Positions 8,076 through 16,902 of a DNA stretch of 64,000 nucleotides are shown piece by piece (the stretch's first letter is position 1; every line of letters begins with the position of its first letter). A program made the translations under genes and the position numbers. This stretch comes from Streptomyces iranensis (GTDB taxonomy: Bacteria > Actinomycetota > Actinomycetes > Streptomycetales > Streptomycetaceae): the NCBI RefSeq assembly GCF_017874715.1, contig NZ_JAGGLR010000003.1, positions 310,001 through 374,000 on the forward strand. Reading direction: 5' to 3'. Under the pieces are notes generated by a model. It saw only the letters and a program-made list of their open reading frames with translations. It made no database searches and was not told the DNA's origin.

Positions 8076-8771
8076 ATGGCGAAGATCCTTTTTGTGATGA
8101 CCGGTGCCGACCAGTGGACACTGGCCGACGGTACGAAGCACCCCACCGGCTACTGGGCCGACGAGGCCGTTGTCCCCTATGAGGCGCTCAAGGCGGCGGG
8201 CCACGAGATCACCGTGGCCACCCCCGGCGGCGTCGTCCCGCCCGTGGACTCCGCCAGCCTCAGCCCCGAGGCCAACGGCGGCCCGGAGAACGCCGCCAGG
8301 GTCAGGAGCGTCACCGAGACCGCGGCGGAGTTCCGCGCCCCCATCGCGCTGAGCGACGTAACGCTGGACGACTACGACGCCGTCCATGTGCCCGGCGGCC
8401 ACGGCCCCATGGAGGATCTCGCGGTCGACGCCGCCTCGGGCAGGATCCTCACCCTCGCGGTGCGGAGTGGCATGCCGGTGAGCGTGGTCTGCCACGGCCC
8501 GGCGGCGCTGTTGGCGGCGGTCGCGGAGGACGGCACCCACGCGTACGCGGGCTACCGGATCACCGCCTTCACCAACGAGGAGGAGAAGTTGGCCGGGAAC
8601 GCCGACAAGGCCAAGTGGCTCCTGCAGGACCGGCTGACCGAGGCGGGCCTGACGGTGCGGGTCGGCGACCCCTTCGCACCGCATGTGGAGGTCGACCGCA
8701 ATGTCATCACCGGCCAGAACCCGGCCTCCTCCGGCCCGCTCGCCGAAGAACTGCTCAAGAAGCTCGGCTGA
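8076..8771 (+). CDS. DJ-1/PfpI family protein (class I glutamine-amidotransferase-like fold)
   Basis: A 231-residue cytosolic protein of the DJ-1/PfpI superfamily, which includes Hsp31-type deglycase/glyoxalase chaperones and intracellular proteases. It begins MAKILFVMTGADQWTLADG and has the nucleophile-elbow cysteine at C139 in VVCHGPAALL, the acidic/histidine neighbourhood VPGGHGPMEDLA, and a C-terminal ITGQNPASSGPLAEELL that is typical of the Hsp31-like branch. The ATG at 8076 has AGGAG five bases upstream. A GTG six bases earlier overlaps that ribosome site and is less likely. It is divergent from the LysR gene, which probably regulates it, perhaps in response to carbonyl or oxidative stress (inference). 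Confidence 0.92.
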   Translation: MAKILFVMTGADQWTLADGTKHPTGYWADEAVVPYEALKAAGHEITVATPGGVVPPVDSASLSPEANGGPENAARVRSVTETAAEFRAPIALSDVTLDDYDAVHVPGGHGPMEDLAVDAASGRILTLAVRSGMPVSVVCHGPAALLAAVAEDGTHAYAGYRITAFTNEEEKLAGNADKAKWLLQDRLTEAGLTVRVGDPFAPHVEVDRNVITGQNPASSGPLAEELLKKLG

Positions 8772-8794
8772 CCTCTCGGCCCTCCCCTCGCGCC

Positions 8795-9823
8795 TCAGGC
8801 GGGCTCGGCCGTGGTACCCCGGATGACGAGACGGGGGGCGACCACGGCCTCCCCGTCGGGGATCCGCTCTCCCTCCAGACGGGCGATGGCCCGGCCGACG
8901 GCGAGTTCGGCGAGGCGGGGGATGTCCTGGCCGACGGTGGTGAGGTTGATATGGGCCAGGCGCGCCAAGTGGCTGTCGTCGAAGCCGATGACGGAGATCT
9001 CGTCGGGGACCGGAACCCGGGCGCGGAGGAGGGTGTCCAGAACCCCGGTGGCGGAGCGGTCGTTGAAGGCGAGGACGGCGGTGGGCCGGGGAGCGGCGTC
9101 GAGGAGGGCGCGGGCGCCCGCGGCGCCGTCCTCCTCGGTGAGACCGCCGGGCAGGACGCGGACGCGGTCGGCCAGGCCGTGGCGGCTCATGGCGGTGCGA
9201 TAGCCACGGCGCCGGTCGGCGGCGCCGGGTGCCCTGCCGCCGTCGATATGGGCGATGTCGCGGTGGCCGAGGGCCACCAGGTGGTCCACGGCCTGGCGGG
9301 CGCCCTCGTCATCGGCGGTCCGCACCACCTCCACCCCCGGGGCGGACCCGCGCAGCCGCCGGGCCACGGAGACCACCGGGAGCTGTGCGGCGAGTTCCGC
9401 CAGCCGCGCAGCCGGGGCCTGCGGGCCGAGCAGGATCAGGGCCTCGCAGCGGTCGGCGAGCAGGGTGTCGGTGGCCCGCTGCTCACCACGCCCGGCGGCC
9501 ACGGCGCTCAGTGCGATCTGGTATCCGGCGGGCTCGGCCACCGCGTAGACGCCCTCCAGCAGATCGGAGTGGAAGGGGTGCTGAAGGCCGAACTGCACTC
9601 CGAGGAGATGGGAACGGTGGCTGCGCAGCAGCCGGGCCCGGGTGTCCGGCCGGTAGCCGATCTCCTGTGCCGCCTGGAGGACCCGTTCACGGGTGGCGGC
9701 ACCGGCGCCCTTGGCGTCCCGCATCACGATGGAGACCAGCGCCGTGGACACACCTGCCCGCGCCGCCACGTCCGCGAGGGTCGGGCGCTTCCCATGGGGG
9801 ACGGCCGGCGTCGGTGGCACCAC
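8795..9823 (-). CDS. LacI-family transcriptional regulator
   Basis: A 342-residue LacI-type regulator. The N-terminal HTH (PTLADVAARAGVSTALVSIV) and hinge precede a sugar-binding domain with typical segments (VLAFNDRSATGVLDTLL, ISVIGFDDSHLARL). It starts at a GTG with GGGAG five bases upstream. It is divergent from a TIM-barrel isomerase-like gene and a Gfo/Idh/MocA dehydrogenase. The intergenic region carries three copies of an AACGTT-centred dyad that fit a LacI-type site with a central CG. It is most likely the local repressor of that sugar or polyol pathway and of itself. Confidence 0.95.
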   Translation of the reverse strand: MVPPTPAVPHGKRPTLADVAARAGVSTALVSIVMRDAKGAGAATRERVLQAAQEIGYRPDTRARLLRSHRSHLLGVQFGLQHPFHSDLLEGVYAVAEPAGYQIALSAVAAGRGEQRATDTLLADRCEALILLGPQAPAARLAELAAQLPVVSVARRLRGSAPGVEVVRTADDEGARQAVDHLVALGHRDIAHIDGGRAPGAADRRRGYRTAMSRHGLADRVRVLPGGLTEEDGAAGARALLDAAPRPTAVLAFNDRSATGVLDTLLRARVPVPDEISVIGFDDSHLARLAHINLTTVGQDIPRLAELAVGRAIARLEGERIPDGEAVVAPRLVIRGTTAEPA

Positions 9824-9917
9824 TGGTCTCCCTGGTCGGGGTGTCGTCTTCGGTCGGGGTTTCGCTTCCGGGCGCGACGATCGTAGCCCAGGGCCGGGCC
9901 GACACGCTCCCCGCGGT

Positions 9918-10022
9918 CTATAACGTTCTAGTGATTCCGCCGTCCGCCCTTGACAGGGGCGGTCGGCGACTGGCGTACTGCTGCTCGTTCCCTAGAACGT
10001 TCTAGTAGCTGGAACGTTCTGG
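9918..10022. promoter_or_regulatory. Three LacI-type operators and promoter upstream of the isomerase gene
   Basis: Dyads centred on AACGTT lie at 9918-9931 (one mismatched pair), 9992-10005 (CTAGAACGTTCTAG, perfect 14-bp palindrome) and 10009-10022 (CTGGAACGTTCTGG). The second and third centres are 17 bp apart and the first is 74 bp upstream. A TTGACA -35 at 9950-9955 lies between sites one and two. Site two falls just downstream of the expected transcription start, as for a blocking operator. The distant first site could support looping or control lacI. Confidence 0.75.
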
Positions 10023-10061
10023 TTCTCGTTGCCGGGGCCGGAGAGAGAGCGAGCAGCAGCG

Positions 10062-10844
10062 ATGTACACATTGGCGGTCTGCGCCGAGATGGTCTTCCGG
10101 GATCTGCCGATCCAGGAACGGGCGCGGCGCATCCACGACGCCGGATTCCAGGTCGAGATCTGGGACTGGAGCCGACACGATCTGACCGCCCTCGAGCGGA
10201 CCGGCGCGGTGTTCTCCTCCATGACCGGCTACCTCCGCGGCAGCCTGACGGACGAGGACGGGGCGGCCGAACTCCTGCGCACCGCCGAGGAGTCCGTCAC
10301 AGTGGCCGAGCGGCTCGGCTGCCCCCGGCTGAATCTGCACGGCACCGGGCTGGACGGCGACGGCCTGCCGGTGGCGCCGGTGGCGGGCGAGGCCACCGGT
10401 CCGATGTGGATCGCGGCCCAGCGCACCCTCACCCGCCTCGCCGAGCTGGGCGAGCGCACCGGGCTCACCTTCACCCTGGAGAACCTCAACACCGCCGTGG
10501 ACCACCCCGGTGTGCCGTTCGCCAAGGCCGCCGACACCCTGGCCCTGGTCGAGGCCGTGGACCGGCCGGGCCTGCGGATGAATCTGGACCTGTACCACGC
10601 GCAGATCGGCGAGGGAAACCTGATCGAGCTCGTTCGCCGGGCCCACGGCCGGGGCCTGATCGGCGAGATCCAGGTGGCCGACGTACCCGGCCGCCGCGAG
10701 CCCGGAACGGGAGAGATCAACTACCCGGCCCTCGCCCGAACCCTCGCCGAACTCGGTTACGAGGGCACCGTCGCCATGGAGGCATGGGCCTCCGGCGACG
10801 GCGACCTCGCCCTGGAGCGCTTCCGCTCCGCCTTCAGCCGCTGA
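10062..10844 (+). CDS. Hydroxypyruvate isomerase-like TIM-barrel protein
   Basis: A 260-residue protein of the xylose-isomerase-like TIM-barrel group (AP_endonuc_2 fold), close to hydroxypyruvate isomerase. Candidate metal and catalytic residues are the Glu in FTLENLN, the Asp/His pair in MNLDLYHAQI, EIQVADVPGRREPGTGEINY, and the final Glu in VAMEAW. The start MYTLAVCAEMVF at 10062 is preceded by a GA-rich ribosome site. It is followed by a Gfo/Idh/MocA dehydrogenase on the same strand and controlled by the divergent LacI protein. The pair suggests catabolism of a cyclitol, uronate or keto-sugar (inference). The exact substrate is not evident. Confidence 0.9.
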   Translation: MYTLAVCAEMVFRDLPIQERARRIHDAGFQVEIWDWSRHDLTALERTGAVFSSMTGYLRGSLTDEDGAAELLRTAEESVTVAERLGCPRLNLHGTGLDGDGLPVAPVAGEATGPMWIAAQRTLTRLAELGERTGLTFTLENLNTAVDHPGVPFAKAADTLALVEAVDRPGLRMNLDLYHAQIGEGNLIELVRRAHGRGLIGEIQVADVPGRREPGTGEINYPALARTLAELGYEGTVAMEAWASGDGDLALERFRSAFSR

Positions 10845-10902
10845 AGCACGCGCCCTCACCGGCTGAAGCCCGGCTGAAGCACGCGCCCTCACCGGCTGAA
10901 GC
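10840..10902 (+). repeat. Direct repeat of 30 bp (period 33) spanning a stop codon
   Basis: The same 30 bases, beginning GCTGAAGCACGCGCCCTCAC, occur at 10840-10869 and 10873-10902. The first copy contains the stop codon of the isomerase-like gene. A small hairpin (CTTCAG 10832-10837 with CTGAAG 10841-10846) overlaps it. Confidence 0.85.
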
Positions 10903-10968
10903 GCGCGCCCGCGAGGCCGTCCAGCCCTCATCGCACGCCGCCACCCACAGACCTCACGGAGCATCCGC

Positions 10969-11988
10969 ATGACCACACCACGCCCCCTCCCCGTAGGCCT
11001 CATCGGCGCCGGACGCATGGGCTCCTTCCACGCCGAGACCCTTGCCCGGCGCCTCCCCGGTGTCCGTCTCGCCGCCATCGCCGACCCGGCACCCGGCGCC
11101 GCGCAGGGGCTCGGCGACCGGCTGGGCCGCACCGCGGCGTACACCGAGATAGCCGAGCTGCTCGCCGACCCCGGGGTCGAGGCGGTGGTCATCGCCACCC
11201 CGGCCCGTACCCACGCCGGGCTGGTCGAGGCCGCGGTCCGGGCGGGCAAGGCCGTCTACTGCGAGAAGCCCATGGCCGTCACCCTCGAGGAGGCGGACCG
11301 CGCCATCGAGGCCGCGGCCGCCGCCGGGGTCCCCCTCCAGGTGGGCTTCAACCGCCGCTATGACACCGGCTTCCACGCCGCCCACGAGAAGGTCCGCGCG
11401 GGCGCCATCGGCACCCCGCAGCTGTTGCGTTCGCTCACCCGCGACCCCGAGCTGGCCGACCCGGGCCGTATCCCGCCGTGGACGATCTTCCTGGAGACCC
11501 TCATCCACGACTTCGACATCCTGCGCCACCTCAACCCCGGCGCCACGCCGGTCGAGGTCTTCGCGTTCGCCGACGCCCTGGTCCGCCCCGACTTCAAGGA
11601 CCGCGGACTGCTCGACACCGCCGTGGTCACCATCCGCTTCGACAACGGCGCCCTCGCCACCGCCGAGGCGAACTTCCAGGCGGTCTACGGGTACGACGTA
11701 CGCGGCGAGGTCTTCGGCTCGGCGGGGATGCTCACCATGGGCGACATCCGCCGCGGCCATCTGACCGCCTACGGCCCGGACGGCAGCGCCGCCGAATGCG
11801 TCGCCTACGACCAGGAACTCTTCCGCGACGCCTATGTGGCCGAACTCGCCGACTTCGCCGAGTGTGTGCGCACCGGGCGCGCTCCCTCCGTCACCGGACA
11901 GGACGCCCGCGCCGCCCTGTCCGTCGCGCTCGCGGCCATCGAGTCGGTTACCACCGGCGGCCCGGTCCGCGTCGGTGACATCGCGTAG
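10969..11988 (+). CDS. Gfo/Idh/MocA oxidoreductase, inositol 2-dehydrogenase-like
   Basis: A 339-residue NAD(P)-dependent sugar or cyclitol dehydrogenase. It has the N-terminal Rossmann motif GLIGAGRMGSFHAE, the family-defining EKP motif (YCEKPMAVTLEEAD, around residue 100), QVGFNRRYD, and the catalytic Asp/His region LIHDFDILRHL. The length and segments are close to bacterial myo-inositol 2-dehydrogenase (IolG), but scyllo-inositol or other polyols are equally possible. It follows the hydroxypyruvate-isomerase-like gene after a 124-base spacer with a tandem repeat, probably in the same LacI-controlled transcript. No other inositol genes are present. Confidence 0.9.
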   Translation: MTTPRPLPVGLIGAGRMGSFHAETLARRLPGVRLAAIADPAPGAAQGLGDRLGRTAAYTEIAELLADPGVEAVVIATPARTHAGLVEAAVRAGKAVYCEKPMAVTLEEADRAIEAAAAAGVPLQVGFNRRYDTGFHAAHEKVRAGAIGTPQLLRSLTRDPELADPGRIPPWTIFLETLIHDFDILRHLNPGATPVEVFAFADALVRPDFKDRGLLDTAVVTIRFDNGALATAEANFQAVYGYDVRGEVFGSAGMLTMGDIRRGHLTAYGPDGSAAECVAYDQELFRDAYVAELADFAECVRTGRAPSVTGQDARAALSVALAAIESVTTGGPVRVGDIA

Positions 11989-12157
11989 CGGTACCGCCCT
12001 TCGGCTCTCGGTGACGGCGTCCGGCGACGTACGCCGATGACTACGTCCGGAGGTCGGGACTCGTTTCCGGAGAGGCGTTATATTCGGGCTATATAGGACG
12101 CGGCTGGCCTGCGATCCGTACGGCACCGGGCTCCCGAGGGCGATGACAGGTGACGCC

Positions 12158-14801
12158 ATGGGTGTGGATGAGCAGCACCCTGACAGCGCGGACACCCGGA
12201 TCACTCGGTCGGCGCGGACACGGCTTCGGCTGATGGGTTCCGCGGGTGGCCAGCTGAGTGGCACCGGGCCGGTGAGGCTCGCCCTCGGGCAGGCGGTCGC
12301 CGAACTCGGCGCTCTGGGCGGCATGATCCATGTGCGTGATCCGCTCGGGGGCGTGATGCGCCTGGTGGCCAGCATGGGGCTGCCGGACAACCTGGTCGCA
12401 GGGTGGGAGACCCTCACGGACGAGGACAGCGCGGCCCCCGTGTCCTGTGTGCGCTACGGCACCCACGTCTGGACGCCACCACCGCCCGATGTGCCGCAGC
12501 GCGCGCCCCTCTCGTCGTCCGGCCGCTCCTCCCGCGGGGACTTCCCTCCCGGCGCCGGCTCGCTGCCGCCCGGCAGCGGGGTGGTGTCGATGCCCGTGAT
12601 CACGGGCGGCGGGCAGCCGGTGGGCGCGCTGTCCGCCCTGTTGGAGGCGCCGGATGAGCTCGGCGACGCGCAATGTGAATTCCTGCGGATGGTCGCCGAC
12701 TGGGTCGCGGAGTATCTGCGGCCCGCCCGCCCCGCCGCCACGGACGTCGAGCACGAGCGGCAACCCCTCGGCGGTGACGCCGTCGGCAGTGCCGTATGGC
12801 GGATGACCGACGGTCTCCTCGCCCTCGACGATCAGGCACGGCTGACCTTCGCCAACCCCGCGGCCCTGAAGTTGCTGGGTTCTTCCGCCCACGAGGCGCT
12901 GGGGACCGTGCTGTGGGACCACCCGGTGGTCCGGGACACCGGGATGGCCGCCTGCCACGGGCGGGCCGTGACCACTCACGCACCGGCCGGATTCGACACC
13001 CGGTGGCCCGGCAGACCGGGCTGGTACCACGCACGCTTCGACCCGGCCCCCGACGGACTGGTCATCCACATCTCGGACATCACCGAACGCCGGAGGGAGG
13101 AGGCCGAGCAGTCCGCGGCCCAGCGCACCGCGGCCGAGCGGGTCATGCGCATGGGCGAGCTGACCTCGGCGCTCGCCGAGGCGCTGACCGTCCAGGACGT
13201 GGTGAAGGCGGTCGCCGACCGGATGCTTCCGCCGTTCGGCGCGACCGGCCTGATCTGCGGGCTGATCGAAACCGCGCGGCTGCGGATCGTCGGCTCGGCC
13301 GGGTATCCGGAGGAGTTCCTCGAGATCGTCCAGAAAATGATGGTCTCGGAGATGTCCGCCGTCGTCCAGGTGCTCAGCTCCCGCACCCCGACCTTTCTGT
13401 CCACCCCGCAGGAGTACGCCGAACAGCATCCGGACGCCGTGGGCTACCTCCACCGCAGCGGGATGAAGGCGTGGGCGTTCCTCCCGCTGATCGCCTCCGA
13501 CCAGCAGATCGGCTATTGCGTGGTGAGCTTCTCGCGGCCGCGTCACTTCTCCGAGGAGGACCGCTCCCTGCTCATCGCGCTGAGCGGACTGGTCGCCCAG
13601 GCGCTGGAGCGGGCGCGGCTCTACGACGCCGAGCACACCCGCGCCCAGGAGCTCCAGCGCGGGCTGCTGCCCCGTACGCTGCCCGTCGTACCGGCCGTCG
13701 TCGCCGAGGCGCGCTATCTGCCCGCCACCGAGGGCGTGCAGGTGGGCGGCGACTGGTACGACCTCATCCCGCTGTCCGGGGAGCGGGTCGCCCTCGTCAT
13801 CGGCGATGTCATGGGCCACGGGCTGTCCGAGGCCGCGACGATGGGGCGGCTGCGCACGGCCGTGCACACCCTCGCCGATCTCGAGTTCCCGCCCGATGAG
13901 CTGCTCACCCATCTCAATGATCTGGTCGGCGACCTCGGCGATGACTTCTACGCCACCTGCCTGTACACGGTCTACGACCCGGTCACCAATCGCTGTGCCT
14001 TCGCGAGTGCCGGGCACCCACCGGTCGCCATCGTCCACCCCGACGGCACGGCCCACTTCCCCCATGTCGACGCCGATCCACCGCTCGGCGCCGCCAGCCC
14101 GCCCTTCGAGACCCATGAGGTCCAGGTGCCCGAGGGTAGCCATCTGGTGCTCTACACCGACGGCCTGGTCGAGTCGTCGACGGTCGACATCGACGAGGGC
14201 ATGGCCCGTCTCGCCCAGGCCCTCACCAGGGCCGCCGCCCCCCCGTGCCGGATCGCCCGGGGCCGGGTCCGCACCCACCTCCGCGCCCACCACGCTGCGC
14301 GATCCCGGCCGACTGTGCGACGCAGTCGTCAGCGCGCTGGTGCCGGAGCAGGCCGAGACCCACGACGACGCCGCGCTGCTGATCGCCCGGACGCGGTCGA
14401 TGGCCCCCGACCGGGTGGTGTCGTGGGCACTGCCGGACGGCCCCATCTCCGCGGCCGAAGCCCGCCACCATGTCACCGAGCAGCTGTCCGCGTGGCATCT
14501 CGACGAGCTGACGATGACGACGGAGCTCCTGGTCAGCGAGCTGGTCGGCAATGTCGTCCGGCACGCCAAGGGCCCTCCGCGGCTGCGCCTGCTGTACGGC
14601 CGGACGCTGATCTGCGAGGTCTCCGACCGCAGCCTCACCACCCCTCGGATCCGCCGGGCCGCCGAGACCGACGAGGGCGGGCGCGGGCTGCAGCTGGTCG
14701 CGGCGCTGTCCGATCGGTGGGGCATGCGGTTCTCGGCGACGGGCAAGTGCATCTGGACGGAGCAGGCACTGCCCTCGCCCGCCCACCCGGCCGCCGCCTG
14801 A
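12158..14801 (+). CDS. SpoIIE-type protein phosphatase with GAF/PAS and C-terminal ATPase domains, frameshifted at 14238-14244
   Basis: Domains in order are an N-terminal GAF-like region (about residues 25-190), a PAS domain (215-310, ending DITERRREEAE), a GAF domain (330-500), a SpoIIE/PP2C phosphatase domain (505-700; QRGLLPRTLP, VGGDWYDLIP, IGDVMGHGLS, LYTDGLVE) and an RsbW-like HATPase domain. Such proteins switch anti-sigma or anti-anti-sigma partners. The frame is open to a C7 run at 14238-14244. Beyond it the homologous HATPase sequence (TELLVSELVGNVVRHA, DEGGRGLQLV) continues in the next frame to the stop at 14801. Removing one C gives an intact 880-residue protein. I prefer the ATG at 12158 (AGGTGA, good spacing) over 12143. 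Confidence 0.85.
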
Positions 14802-14865
14802 GGGGACGGGGCCCGCGGTGCGCCCGGCGGTGCGGCCCGCCACCGGCACGCTCTAGGATCGGTCG

Positions 14866-15963
14866 GTGACCGCCGTGAAACAGCAGACCACCAGGGACCA
14901 AGCGACACCGGGGCGGAAGCGCTCGGACGGTGTCGGCCGGAGCGCCACCGTCAAGGACGTGGCGACGCTCGCCGGGGTCTCCCCGAAGACCGTGTCGAAT
15001 GTGATCAACGGCTTTGTGCATGTGTCCCCGGCGACCCGGGAGCGGGTCCAGCGGGCCATCCGGGAGCTCGGCTACCGGCCCAACCGGGTGGCCCGCAACC
15101 TCCGCCGCGGCAGCACCGGCATGATCGGTCTTGTCCTGCCCGAGCTGGACGTCCCGTACTTCGCCGAGCTGGGACGCCACTTCCTCACCACGGCCGAGGA
15201 ACACGGCCGCACCCTGCTGATCGAGCAGACCCTCGGCGACCGCGAGCGGGAGGCGGCGGTGATCCAGGGCCTCGGCGACCAGGTCGTGGACGGCATGGTG
15301 GTGAGCCCGCTCGCGCTGCACGGCAGCGCGCTGGCGAACCACCTCGGCACGGTGCCGCTCGTGCTCATCGGCGAACGCCCCAGCGGCGGCCTCGCCGACC
15401 ATGTGGTGATCGACAACGTGACCGCCGCCAAGGAGGCCGTGGCCCATCTGGTGGCCGGCGGGCGCCGCCGGATCGCCGCCATCGGCCTCCAGCCCGAGCC
15501 GTACATCGGCACACCGCTGCTGCGCAGGACCGGCTACCGCGAGGCCCTGGAGGAGGCCGGGCTGCCGCTGGATCCCCTCCTGGAGCGGGAGACGCCCCGC
15601 TACCATCTGGCCGAGGGCGCACGGGCGATGGCGGCGCTGCTGGACCGGCCCGAACCGCCGGACGCCGTGTTCTGCTTCAACGACGCGCTCGCCCTCGGCG
15701 CGCTGCGGGCCCTGTACGAGCGCGGACTGCGGGTGCCGGACGACATGGCCGTGATGGGCTTCGACGACATCGAGGCCGCGCGCTACAGCACACCGAGCCT
15801 GAGCAGCGTGGCACCGGACAAGGGCGCCATCGCCCGGCACGCCGTCGATCTGCTGCTGGAGCGGATCGAGACACCGGACCGTCCGGCCCAGGAGGTCGTC
15901 GTCGGCCACACCCTCCACACCCGCGAGTCCACCGAGGGCGGTATCGCCACTACCGCTCACTGA
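14866..15963 (+). CDS. LacI-family transcriptional regulator of the adjacent sugar operon
   Basis: A 365-residue LacI/GalR-type regulator. The HTH (ATVKDVATLAGVSPKTVSNV) and hinge (NRVARNLRRGSTGMIGLVLP) lie at residues 27-90, followed by a periplasmic-binding-like domain ending with MAVMGFDDIEAARYSTPSLS. It begins at a GTG only six bases after a TAGGAT box (14854-14859), so it may be translated from a leaderless mRNA. It converges with, and overlaps by seven bases, the last gene of the GH2/sugar ABC operon, whose promoter carries a LacI-type palindrome. The simplest reading is that it represses that operon. Confidence 0.94.
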   Translation: MTAVKQQTTRDQATPGRKRSDGVGRSATVKDVATLAGVSPKTVSNVINGFVHVSPATRERVQRAIRELGYRPNRVARNLRRGSTGMIGLVLPELDVPYFAELGRHFLTTAEEHGRTLLIEQTLGDREREAAVIQGLGDQVVDGMVVSPLALHGSALANHLGTVPLVLIGERPSGGLADHVVIDNVTAAKEAVAHLVAGGRRRIAAIGLQPEPYIGTPLLRRTGYREALEEAGLPLDPLLERETPRYHLAEGARAMAALLDRPEPPDAVFCFNDALALGALRALYERGLRVPDDMAVMGFDDIEAARYSTPSLSSVAPDKGAIARHAVDLLLERIETPDRPAQEVVVGHTLHTRESTEGGIATTAH

Positions 15964-16895
15964 CCTCCCAGACCCGTGGTGGCCACCGACTTCACGATCT
16001 GACGCTGGAACAGCATGAAGACGATGAGCAGCGGGATGGAGCCGAGGATCGAGGCGGCCGACTCCTGGGCGTTGCGGAGCCCGGTGGAGTCCTTCACGGT
16101 CGACAGCCCCACCGGCAGGGTCATCAGCTGGGGATCGCTCGTGCTGATGAACGGCCAGAGGAAGTTGTTCCAGGTGTTGATGAAGACGAAGATGGCGACG
16201 GCCGCGAGGATCGGCCGGGACAGCGGCAGCACCACACTCCAGAACACCCGGAAGCCGCCCGCCCCGTCGATCCGGGCCGCCTCCTCCAGCTCACGCGGAA
16301 TGCCGTCGAAGAACTTCTTCAGGATGAACACCATGGCGGGTGCCACCACCTGCGGCAGGATCACCGCCGCATAGGTGTCGACGAGGTTCATCGCGAGCAT
16401 CTGCCGGAACAGCGGCACGATCAGGATCTGCGGCGGCACCATGATCGAGGCGACGGTGACGGCGAAGAGCACCCGGCGGCCGCGGAAGAGCGTCCGTGAG
16501 AAGGCGTACGCCGCCATCGCCGATATGGCCACGGTGATGGCCGTGACGCACACGGCGATCACCACGCTGTTCACCGCCCACACCGGGAGATTGCCCTGGC
16601 CGAAGATGGTCCGGTAGGCGTCGAGGGTGAAGCCCGCCTTGGGGATCCAGTCGACGCCCGACGCGCTCGCGTCGACCTCCGTCTTGAACGAGGTGTCCAC
16701 CCCCCAGCCGAACGGCACCAGCCAGAGCACCGTCATCAGCGCGAGCGCCAGCAGCGTCAGCACACGGGGGAGGGGACCCGACCCGAGCGAGGGGTGCCAG
16801 ACATGGCCGCCGTAGCGGCGCCGCCGGACCACCTCCCGGGGCATCGTCGAGCGGGGCTTTCCGGGGGTACGGGGGGAGAGTGTGTCGGTGGTCAT
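15957..16895 (-). CDS. Carbohydrate ABC transporter permease (MalG/CUT1 type)
   Basis: A 312-residue inner-membrane permease of a CUT1-type sugar importer, with about six transmembrane helices. It has the EAA loop near residue 210 (ELEEAARIDGAGGFRVFWSV), which docks the ATPase. It lies seven bases after the other permease gene in an operon with a binding lipoprotein and a GH2 glycosidase. No ATPase gene is present. In Streptomyces such importers commonly share the MsiK ATPase encoded elsewhere (family knowledge), so this is expected. Confidence 0.95.
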   Translation of the reverse strand: MTTDTLSPRTPGKPRSTMPREVVRRRRYGGHVWHPSLGSGPLPRVLTLLALALMTVLWLVPFGWGVDTSFKTEVDASASGVDWIPKAGFTLDAYRTIFGQGNLPVWAVNSVVIAVCVTAITVAISAMAAYAFSRTLFRGRRVLFAVTVASIMVPPQILIVPLFRQMLAMNLVDTYAAVILPQVVAPAMVFILKKFFDGIPRELEEAARIDGAGGFRVFWSVVLPLSRPILAAVAIFVFINTWNNFLWPFISTSDPQLMTLPVGLSTVKDSTGLRNAQESAASILGSIPLLIVFMLFQRQIVKSVATTGLGGQ

Positions 16896-16902
16896 GGCGC
16901 GA

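Noticed and set aside
12063..12091. SigB-like promoter (GTTTCC ... GGGCTA) before the SpoIIE-type gene
   Set aside because: The boxes resemble the stress-sigma consensus, but the spacing is too long and the -10 is imperfect. The AT-rich TATATA stretch nearby could equally be an ordinary -10. Not called.
14245..14869. Continuation of the phosphatase frame to a stop at 14867-14869 that overlaps the next gene's GTG
   Set aside because: The GTGA overlap looks like coupling, but the translation there is Arg/Pro/Ala-rich without similarity. The neighbouring frame gives a clear ATPase domain ending at 14801.
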